Shown here: piece by piece, positions 28,579 through 34,476 of the stretch
Numbering within the stretch: position 1 is the first letter of the stretch
Layout: each line of letters begins with the position of its first letter
NCBI RefSeq assembly: GCF_000349945.1
Contig: NC_020516.1
Coordinates: forward strand, 868,001-932,000
Source: Azoarcus sp. KH32C
Lineage (GTDB): Bacteria > Pseudomonadota > Gammaproteobacteria > Burkholderiales > Rhodocyclaceae
Reading direction: 5' to 3'
Length of the DNA stretch: 64,000 nucleotides
The notes under the pieces: model-generated
Seen by the model: the letters and a program-made list of their open reading frames with translations, nothing else
Told to the model about the DNA's origin: nothing
The model's database searches: none
Position numbers and translations under genes: made by a program

Positions 28579-29370
28579 ATGAAGAAGATCGTACAGATCG
28601 AGAACGTCGGCCAGACCTTCAACACGAAGAATGGCCCCTTCACCGCACTGCGGGGGATCAACCTTGACATCTACGAAGGCGAGAGCATCAGCCTGATCGG
28701 GCACTCGGGCTGCGGCAAGTCGACGCTGCTGAACCTGATCGCCGGGCTGACGCTACCGACCTCCGGCGTGATGCTGTGCGACCAGCGCGAGATCGCCGGG
28801 CCTGGTCCGGAGCGTGCGGTCGTGTTCCAGAACCACTCGCTGCTGCCCTGGCTGACCTGCTACGACAACGTCTATCTCGCCGTCGATCGCGTGTTCGGCG
28901 CGAAGGAGGGCAAGGCGAAGTTGAAGCAGCGCACGCAGGACGCGCTCGCGCTGGTCGGCCTGTCGCACGCCGAGACGAAGTTCCCGCACGAGATCTCGGG
29001 CGGCATGAAGCAGCGCGTCGGCATCGCCCGCGCGCTGTCGATGGAGCCGAGGATTCTCCTGATGGACGAGCCTTTCGGCGCGCTCGACGCGCTGACGCGT
29101 GCGATGCTGCAGGACGAGTTGGTGAAGATCCTGGCGGCGACGAAGGCGACGATGGTGATGGTGACCCACGACGTGGATGAGGCGGTGCTCTTGTCCGATC
29201 GCGTGGTGATGCTGACCAACGGCCCGGCGGCGATGATCGGCGAGATTCTGGAAGTGAAGCTCGAGCGGCCGCGCGACCGGCTGGCGCTTGCCGAACAGCC
29301 CGAGTTCGCGCGCTACCGCTCTGCGATCATGGACTTCCTGTACAAGAAGCAGCTGAAGCACGCGGCCTGA
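28579..29370 (+). CDS. Nitrate ABC transporter ATP-binding protein (NrtD/NasD type)
   Basis: ATPase subunit of the nitrate importer. The product is 263 residues from ATG 28579 with GGAGGA upstream (28566-28571). Walker A GHSGCGKST, Q-loop VFQNHSLLPWLTC, signature EISGGMKQRVGIARAL, Walker B ILLMDEPFGALDA and the switch His in VMVTHDVDEA are all present. It has a single ATPase domain, without the solute-binding-like C-terminal extension of cyanobacterial NrtC. It is the last gene of this operon; a strong hairpin follows. Confidence 0.94.
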   Translation: MKKIVQIENVGQTFNTKNGPFTALRGINLDIYEGESISLIGHSGCGKSTLLNLIAGLTLPTSGVMLCDQREIAGPGPERAVVFQNHSLLPWLTCYDNVYLAVDRVFGAKEGKAKLKQRTQDALALVGLSHAETKFPHEISGGMKQRVGIARALSMEPRILLMDEPFGALDALTRAMLQDELVKILAATKATMVMVTHDVDEAVLLSDRVVMLTNGPAAMIGEILEVKLERPRDRLALAEQPEFARYRSAIMDFLYKKQLKHAA

Positions 29371-29387
29371 GGCCGCTCGGAAGTTCC

Positions 29388-29422
29388 GCTTCGCGCCGGT
29401 CGAGGTCTGACCGGCGCGAAGC
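29388..29422. terminator. 14-bp hairpin between the convergent nrt operon and MCP gene
   Basis: Arms GCTTCGCGCCGGTC (29388-29401) and GACCGGCGCGAAGC (29409-29422) pair perfectly around a 7-nt loop. It sits in the 56-nt gap between convergent stops and can serve both directions, although no clear T tract follows. Confidence 0.75.
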
Positions 29423-29426
29423 GTGT

Positions 29427-31067
29427 TCACACTCGAAAGCGTTGTACGGCGCCGAGGAGATCGGCTGACAGGCCTTCGAGTTCGCGCGCCGCGGTCGAGG
29501 CCTGCTCGCTCGACCCCCTATTGTCTTCGGCCATTTCGGCGATGCGTTCGATGTAGCCGGCGATCGCGAGACTGCTTTGCTGCTGCTGCGACAAGGTGTC
29601 GGCGATCTGGTCTACGCCTTGGTCGGTTTGGTTGACCGATCGGTGAGCCAGTTCGAGAACGCCGGTCACGTTCGTCAGATGCTGCTGGCTGGACTGCAAG
29701 GCGCCGGCGCCGGCCAGCATGGATCGCTGGACATCCCCGGACTGCAGGCTCAAGGCCTGGGTGACGGATTCGATTTCCCCGGCCGTGGCGCTCGATTTTT
29801 CGGCAAGCTTGCGCACCTCGTCGGCGACTACGGCGAATCCGCGCCCCTGTTCGCCGGCGCGGGCAGCCTCGATGGCGGCGTTCAAGGCGAGCAGGTTCGT
29901 CTGGTCGGCGATTTCCTTGACGACCTGGGTCATGCGGTTGATCGACTGGGCGCTGGCGACGAATTCGTCGATCGCACCGCTCATCGAGTCCACCAACCGG
30001 CTGACGGTGCCCATTTCCCGTTGCAGGTCCGTGACGCTCGAGGTTCCTCGCCGGGTGTGCTCGAGGCTCGTGCTGGAAATGCCGCGCAGGGATTCCGTGC
30101 TGGCGTTGATCTGCTCGGCACTTGCCGACAGCTGTTCGATCGCGGCCGCCGTCTGCATCGCCGCGTCGCTCTGTTGCACCGAGCTTTCCGCCACCTTGCC
30201 GGCCGTCGCAGTCAGCTGTGTCGCTGCGGTCGACACTTGGCTGGCATGCCCGTGCACCTTGCCCAGCGTTTGCTGCAGCGTGCCGATCAGGTTGTTGAAG
30301 GCCCGGGCCGTGCGGCCGATCTCGTCGTTGCCCAGCACCGCGACACGACGCGTGAGATCGCCGTTGCCCAGATCGATCGCGGCAGACTCGATCGCGCGAA
30401 TCGCATTTCGCATCAGGCTCGTCATCAAGGCCGTTAGCAAGGTCGCGACGATCCCCGCCAGCGTGAGCGCCGCGACGAACACGGTTTGGCTGCGGGTGAA
30501 GCTTTCCGCAGTTTGCTCATATTGCTGCCGCGCAAGCGTCTTCTCGTGCTCGACCAGTTTCCCGAGGTCGGCGTTGGTCCGGTCGAAGACCTTGCTCGCC
30601 CCATCCATGTAGATCGCCGAAAAGGCCGCGTCGGTATCGGCCATGTCCAGTGCGTCCTTGGCCGACTTGGCGTATTCCGCCAGATCCGTGTTGGTGCTCG
30701 CCAGCATGCTGCTTTCTTCGCTCGTCAGACGCGGGAAAGCGGCGAGCGCCTTGCCGTCGGCCACGACCTTGTCGAGCCGCGTCGCCAGCTCCTGCGCCTG
30801 TTGCTTCAAGGCGCTTGCCCCGTCCTTGTGGTTCGCCCAGGCGATGACCCGGTAGATCGCGCCGTGAGTCGTCGCCAACTCGTTGCCGAGCGCCGCCACG
30901 GCCTCGTAGGTCGCAAAGCGCTCGGTCACAAGGCTCGCCATCGCGAGTTTCTGGTCGCGCAGTGCCGTATAGCCGGTCACGAAAACGACGATCATGAAGG
31001 CGATCGTGACGACGGGGGCAAGGGCGGTTTTGACCGTGATCGGAAGGTCAAGAACGAGGCGTCTCAT
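29427..31067 (-). CDS. Methyl-accepting chemotaxis protein with 4-helix periplasmic sensor
   Basis: 546-residue chemoreceptor from ATG 31067 (a TTG at 31082 would add five residues without family support). N-terminal membrane segment LAPVVTIAFMIVVFVTGYTA, a helical periplasmic domain (about residues 35-190), second segment VFVAALTLAGIVATLLTALM, HAMP domain (GNGDLTRRVAVLGNDEIGR) and cytoplasmic signalling hairpin with ADQTNLLALNAAIEAARAGE. It is convergent with the nitrate transporter operon and downstream of a secreted Cache protein. Ligand unknown. Confidence 0.92.
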   Translation of the reverse strand: MRRLVLDLPITVKTALAPVVTIAFMIVVFVTGYTALRDQKLAMASLVTERFATYEAVAALGNELATTHGAIYRVIAWANHKDGASALKQQAQELATRLDKVVADGKALAAFPRLTSEESSMLASTNTDLAEYAKSAKDALDMADTDAAFSAIYMDGASKVFDRTNADLGKLVEHEKTLARQQYEQTAESFTRSQTVFVAALTLAGIVATLLTALMTSLMRNAIRAIESAAIDLGNGDLTRRVAVLGNDEIGRTARAFNNLIGTLQQTLGKVHGHASQVSTAATQLTATAGKVAESSVQQSDAAMQTAAAIEQLSASAEQINASTESLRGISSTSLEHTRRGTSSVTDLQREMGTVSRLVDSMSGAIDEFVASAQSINRMTQVVKEIADQTNLLALNAAIEAARAGEQGRGFAVVADEVRKLAEKSSATAGEIESVTQALSLQSGDVQRSMLAGAGALQSSQQHLTNVTGVLELAHRSVNQTDQGVDQIADTLSQQQQSSLAIAGYIERIAEMAEDNRGSSEQASTAARELEGLSADLLGAVQRFRV

Positions 31068-31080
31068 GGTTCTACCCCAC

Positions 31081-31112
31081 AAAAAAAGGCGCGTCCGCCA
31101 TGCGATCGCGCC
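31081..31112 (-). terminator. Intrinsic terminator after the Cache-domain gene
   Basis: On the minus strand, arms GGCGCG (31107-31112) and CGCGCC (31088-31093) are followed by seven T residues (31087-31081). It lies 23 nt after the Cache gene stop and 13 nt before the MCP start, so MCP transcription by read-through would be reduced. Confidence 0.75.
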
Positions 31113-31135
31113 CTTGGTCTATGAAGGATATCGCG

Positions 31136-31597
31136 TCAGTTCTTGTAGATGCCGCAGCCGATGATCGCTTCCATGCCGGGGACCCGGGTCACGTAGGTGG
31201 TCTTGTTCTCGATCTTCTTGGATTCCGGGTTGGACCACTGGTAGTCGATCCAGCCGGCGCCCTTGGCCTTCACGAGATCGACGAACTCGCGCACGACGAA
31301 TTTGCCGTCCGGCGACTTGATGTCCCACAGGTTCTTGCCGTTCATCTTCGGGTTCGAGCCCAGGACGAGGTTGTTGCCCTGGAAATCGTAGACGAGGATG
31401 TAGAGTTCGCCCTTCACCCAGGGGCCGGCCGGATCGTTGAATGCCTTGAAGGCCTGCTCGACGCCGACCTGCTTGACGTGCGCGACGGCCTTGTCGACCA
31501 GCGCCTTGGCGTCGTCCGGAGTGGCCGATGCGTGGGATGCGGAGGCGAACACGAGGGCGGTGGCGACAAGGGCAAACAGTTTCCGCAGAAAGTACAT
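31136..31597 (-). CDS. Secreted single-Cache-domain protein
   Basis: 153-residue exported protein from ATG 31597, with CAGGAGC upstream. The signal peptide FLRKLFALVATALVFASASHA is followed by a small-molecule-binding Cache domain (ALVDKAVAHVKQVG, GELYILVYDFQGNNLV, WIDYQWSNPESKKIENKTTY, IIGCGIYKN). Such free periplasmic Cache proteins may act as soluble ligand-binding partners of receptors or kinases. The adjacent, co-directional chemoreceptor makes a functional pair plausible but unproven. Confidence 0.82.
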   Translation of the reverse strand: MYFLRKLFALVATALVFASASHASATPDDAKALVDKAVAHVKQVGVEQAFKAFNDPAGPWVKGELYILVYDFQGNNLVLGSNPKMNGKNLWDIKSPDGKFVVREFVDLVKAKGAGWIDYQWSNPESKKIENKTTYVTRVPGMEAIIGCGIYKN

Positions 31598-31708
31598 GGC
31601 GATGCTCCTGGTTGATTTGCTCATCATGCTAATTATCCTTGTGGTAAATGCCAATAGTATTGTTCGCCTAGCACATGTAATGGGGCTCGGCATCAAGGGA
31701 TACGATCA

Positions 31709-31740
31709 CGGTCGTGCTCGGCGGCATCCGAGCACGACCG
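31709..31740. repeat. REP-like palindrome, copy A
   Basis: Arms CGGTCGTGCTCGG (31709-31721) and CCGAGCACGACCG (31728-31740) pair perfectly over 13 bp with loop CGGCAT. It lies between the divergent Cache and RTX genes. A related palindrome at 47490 shares GTCGTGCTC/GAGCACGAC with a compensating base pair change, which suggests a dispersed element rather than a local operator. Confidence 0.6.
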
Positions 31741-31826
31741 GCACGTCGGTCCCGCATGGGCGTTGAGTGACGGGGGGATGATATGCAGGTAATCTCGCCC
31801 ACCAGCCCGTTTTGGAGAGGACCGCG

Positions 31827-33191
31827 ATGGCGACCCATTTTTATTACAACGGTCATACCTACGAGATCGAGACGGCCCCGATGACTTGGGATGCCGCGGC
31901 AGCAAACGCGGCGTCTCTGGCATGGGGGGACGATTTCTCCGGTGTTTCGATGACGTCCTACTTGGCAATCGTCGATTCGGCCGCTGAAAATGCCGCCATC
32001 CTGAAGAACATCAAGGCCTCTGTCCCGCACGGGGCGACGCTTGCCGCCGACGGCGGCGGAGCCGACTATCTTTGGCTCGGTGCGTCGGACAGCGTTACCG
32101 AGGGAACTTGGCAATGGACGAACGGCACTCCCGTGTCCGCAGGCTTTCAGAACTGGGGCTCGGGAACGCTGGGCAGCGAGCCGGACAACTTCAACGGCAA
32201 CCAGGATTTTCTCGCGATGGGCGTGGGCAAGTGGCCTGCACCCAGCGGCGGGATCGGAATTGCCGGCCAGTGGAACGATCTGTCGGGGTCCAATACCTTG
32301 TGGTCCGTCATCGAGTGGGATGGGCTCATCGGCACAGCGGGCGCCGACAAGCTGACCGGAACGGCAGGCAATGACGTCATCGACGGCGATGCCGGAAACG
32401 ACAATATCAAGGCCGGCGACGGGGACGACAGGGTCTTCGCGGGCGACGGTAACGATAAGGTCGATGCCGGCAACGGCGACAACTGGGTGATCGCGGAAAC
32501 AGGCAGCACCGATTCCGATGACGGAAACGACAATTTCAAGGCTGGCAGCGGAGACGATTTCCTTGCCGCGGGCACAGGCGACGACAAGATCATTGCCGGC
32601 GATGGCGACAATACAGTGATCGGCGGGTCGGGTAACGACATCATCACGACAGGCGCGGGCAACGACATCATCGACGTGGATGGTTATTACACTGAGGACG
32701 GTGTCGCCTCGGAAGGCAACGACGTCATCAAGACCGGCGCCGGTGACGACTTCATCGTGCTCGGTGCGGGATACGACAAGGTATGGGGTGGAACCGGGAA
32801 CGACGTCTTCGTCTTCACCGATATCCCGTCCGCGACCAGCACGACCGTTCAAAACCGTGATGGCACGACCAGCACGGTCGTCTTGGCGCACCGGATCAAC
32901 GATTTCGACGCAGGCGGAAACGGCGTTGCTGTCGACCACCTAGCATTCGATTCGACGATCTTTGACGCATTCGAGAATGGCATCAGCGCGACGAACTTCA
33001 TCAAGGGCTCGGGCCTGACCGGTGCGAGTGCGAACGAGACCGGCGTGGACGACTTCCTGATCTTCGATACCTCGTCCGGCAAGCTGTATTACGACGCCGA
33101 CGGCAACCAGTCGGATTCGCAGCCCGTCCTGATGGCGATCATCAAGGGCAATACCGCCGATTTCGACTTCGGCGACATCACGATCATCTGA
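31827..33191 (+). CDS. C-type-lectin-like / RTX calcium-binding secreted protein
   Basis: 454-residue protein from ATG 31827 (GGAGAGG upstream). The N-terminal half (about residues 1-170) is a C-type-lectin-like domain: WLGASDSVTEGTWQWTNGTP, SEPDNFNGNQDF, GQWNDLSG. It is followed by about twelve Gly/Asp-rich nonapeptides of the RTX type (GNDVIDGDAGNDNIKAGDGD and so on, about 172-335) that fold on Ca2+. There is no Sec signal, and the acidic hydrophobic C terminus suits type I secretion; no transporter genes are nearby. Likely an adhesin or extracellular carbohydrate-binding protein (inference). GC content is lower than in neighbouring genes. Confidence 0.85.
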   Translation: MATHFYYNGHTYEIETAPMTWDAAAANAASLAWGDDFSGVSMTSYLAIVDSAAENAAILKNIKASVPHGATLAADGGGADYLWLGASDSVTEGTWQWTNGTPVSAGFQNWGSGTLGSEPDNFNGNQDFLAMGVGKWPAPSGGIGIAGQWNDLSGSNTLWSVIEWDGLIGTAGADKLTGTAGNDVIDGDAGNDNIKAGDGDDRVFAGDGNDKVDAGNGDNWVIAETGSTDSDDGNDNFKAGSGDDFLAAGTGDDKIIAGDGDNTVIGGSGNDIITTGAGNDIIDVDGYYTEDGVASEGNDVIKTGAGDDFIVLGAGYDKVWGGTGNDVFVFTDIPSATSTTVQNRDGTTSTVVLAHRINDFDAGGNGVAVDHLAFDSTIFDAFENGISATNFIKGSGLTGASANETGVDDFLIFDTSSGKLYYDADGNQSDSQPVLMAIIKGNTADFDFGDITII

Positions 33192-33207
33192 AGCCGCCCC
33201 CGACGGG

Positions 33208-33228
33208 GCCTCTCCGCCGTGGAGGGGC
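33208..33228 (+). terminator. Candidate terminator hairpin after the RTX gene
   Basis: Arms GCCTCTCC (33208-33215) and GGAGGGGC (33221-33228) pair with one G-T wobble, 16 nt after the stop. A competing hairpin GCCCC/GGGGC (33196-33209) overlaps. There is no T tract, so terminator function is uncertain. Confidence 0.4.
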
Positions 33229-33305
33229 GCGTCGCCGGGGCGCCGGTTCCGTATCTGCTACGGATACCGACGTGCCTTCCGCCATTTCTTGAGCTGACGT
33301 CGCGC

Positions 33306-33335
33306 CTCGCGAATCCCGCATTTGGGATTCGCGAG
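33306..33335. repeat. Perfect 12-bp inverted repeat between RTX gene and cobA promoter
   Basis: Arms CTCGCGAATCCC (33306-33317) and GGGATTCGCGAG (33324-33335) around the loop GCATTT. There is no T tract, and it is too far upstream (about 190 nt before the sigma54 promoter) to be a core promoter element. The gene-free stretch 33192-33694 otherwise holds the cobA control region. Confidence 0.5.
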
Positions 33336-33423
33336 CGCTCGGTCCAGTGGCATTTCCTTTGTCCTCTGCGTGCCGTTCGGCTAGGCGCAGACCGCCATGT
33401 TGTGGTGCAGCATTGCGTTTGAT

Positions 33424-33438
33424 GCACTGAAATGGTGC
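33424..33438 (+). promoter_or_regulatory. NtrC-type enhancer site upstream of cobA
   Basis: GCACTGAAATGGTGC matches GCACY-N5-GGTGC exactly. It lies about 90 nt upstream of the sigma54 promoter, the usual enhancer distance. Confidence 0.7.
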
Positions 33439-33496
33439 CCTTCATCGGGGGCTCGGTCTTGTGACATCCGCAGTCAATAAAAATATATCGTTTAAA

Positions 33497-33509
33497 AATC
33501 AATGTTTTG
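33497..33509 (+). promoter_or_regulatory. IHF-binding site in the cobA promoter
   Basis: AATCAATGTTTTG fits the IHF core WATCAA-N4-TTR exactly, inside an A/T-rich stretch (33470-33520) and between the NtrC-type site and the sigma54 promoter, where IHF bends DNA to bring activator to polymerase. Confidence 0.65.
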
Positions 33510-33525
33510 ATCGATAAATCGGGTG

Positions 33526-33542
33526 TTGGCACCCATTTTGCT
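33526..33542 (+). promoter_or_regulatory. sigma54 (-24/-12) promoter of the cobA-nirBD-nasA operon
   Basis: TTGGCACCCATTTTGCT: GG (33528-33529) and GC (33540-33541) are exactly ten bases apart and TTGCT fits the -12 element. The expected start near 33553 is just ahead of hairpin P1 at 33558. Confidence 0.87.
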
Positions 33543-33557
33543 CTAGGAAGTCCGTAA

Positions 33558-33620
33558 GCCGGAGCAACGAGGCTCCGGCGGGAAGTGCTTGATGCAGAGC
33601 ATGCGGACAACGGCGTCCGT
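33558..33620 (+). promoter_or_regulatory. ANTAR-responsive leader RNA (P1 and P2 hexaloop hairpins) of cobA
   Basis: P1: arms GCCGGAGC (33558-33565) and GCTCCGGC (33572-33579) around loop AACGAG. P2: arms GCGGAC (33603-33608) and GTCCGT (33615-33620) around loop AACGGC. Both six-base loops have A1 and G4, as ANTAR proteins require. The P2 sequence GCGGACAACGGCGTCC closely repeats that of the nrtA leader, although the flanking DNA is unrelated. Confidence 0.88.
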
Positions 33621-33671
33621 CGTTTCAGGGGAGGAATCCATCCTTGGAATGACGCGACGCCGTTTTTTTTC
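33609..33671 (+). terminator. Regulated intrinsic terminator (attenuator) in the cobA leader
   Basis: AACGGCGTC (33609-33617), which forms the loop and 3' arm of P2, pairs over 9 bp with GACGCCGTT (33656-33664), and a run of eight T residues follows (33663-33670). Terminator and P2 cannot coexist, the expected antitermination switch. It ends 24 nt before cobA. Confidence 0.9.
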
Positions 33672-33694
33672 GCCTTTCGGAGTGGAGATCGATC

Positions 33695-34465
33695 ATGGCC
33701 AAGGTGTTTCTCGTTGGTGCCGGCCCCGGAGCTGCAGACCTGCTGACGCTGCGCGCCGCCCGCGCCATCGCTGAGGCCGATGTGCTGCTGGCCGATGCGC
33801 TGGTGACGGACGAAGTGCTGGCGCTGGCGAAGCCCGCCGCACGCGTGCTGCGCGTCGGCAAGCGCGCGGGGATGAAGTCCGCCGCGCAGGAATTCATCCA
33901 TCGCGCGATGGCGCGCTATGCACGGCGCGGGCTGACCGTGGCGCGGGTGAAGGGGGGCGACCCCTTCGTCTTCGGGCGCGGCGGTGAGGAGATGGATTAC
34001 CTGCGCGCGCTCGGCATCGAAGTCGAAGTGATCCACGGCCTGACTGCGGGCGTCGCGGTGACCGGCGCGGCCGGCATCCCCGTGACGCATCGCGCGCACT
34101 GTTTCGGCGTGACGATGGTGACCGGCCACACCGAAGACGGCACCGAACCCGACTGGTCCGCGCTCGCGAAAAGCGGCACGACCCTCGTGATCTACATGGG
34201 CCTCGGCGCACTTCCGCGCATCGTCGAAAGCCTCGCCGCGGGCGGCCTGTCGCGTGCCACACCGGCGGCCGTGATCGCCCACGGCACGCTGCCGACGCAG
34301 CAGCAGGTGGTCGGCACGCTCGCCGACATCGCCGATCGCGCCCGTGAAGCGGCGTTGCCTGCGCCCGCCCTGATCGTCATCGGCGACGTCGCGGCCTACG
34401 CCGAAAACCGCCTTGCCCTGTCCTCTTCCGAATCCTCCCCCGAATTCGTATCCCGCGCTGCCTGA
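33695..34465 (+). CDS. cobA: Uroporphyrinogen-III C-methyltransferase
   Basis: SAM-dependent enzyme producing precorrin-2 from uroporphyrinogen III, the entry to sirohaem, which nitrite reductase needs. The 256-residue single-domain SUMT has the SAM loops VFLVGAGPGAADLLTLRAAR, VKGGDPFVFGRGGEE and AAGIPVTHR. It is not fused to the CysG dehydrogenase/chelatase domain, so those steps are encoded elsewhere. It is the first gene of the nitrate/nitrite assimilation operon; nirB starts 11 nt after its stop. Confidence 0.93.
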   Translation: MAKVFLVGAGPGAADLLTLRAARAIAEADVLLADALVTDEVLALAKPAARVLRVGKRAGMKSAAQEFIHRAMARYARRGLTVARVKGGDPFVFGRGGEEMDYLRALGIEVEVIHGLTAGVAVTGAAGIPVTHRAHCFGVTMVTGHTEDGTEPDWSALAKSGTTLVIYMGLGALPRIVESLAAGGLSRATPAAVIAHGTLPTQQQVVGTLADIADRAREAALPAPALIVIGDVAAYAENRLALSSSESSPEFVSRAA

Positions 34466-34476
34466 AGGAGCCCGCC

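Noticed and set aside
32340..32830. Tandem repeats that might suggest a CRISPR or satellite array
   Set aside because: They are in-frame degenerate nonapeptide codons of the RTX domain, not spaced identical repeats.
33541..33694. Cobalamin riboswitch before cobA
   Set aside because: No B12-box-like sequence was seen; the structures are ANTAR-type hexaloop hairpins with an overlapping terminator, and cobA serves sirohaem synthesis here.
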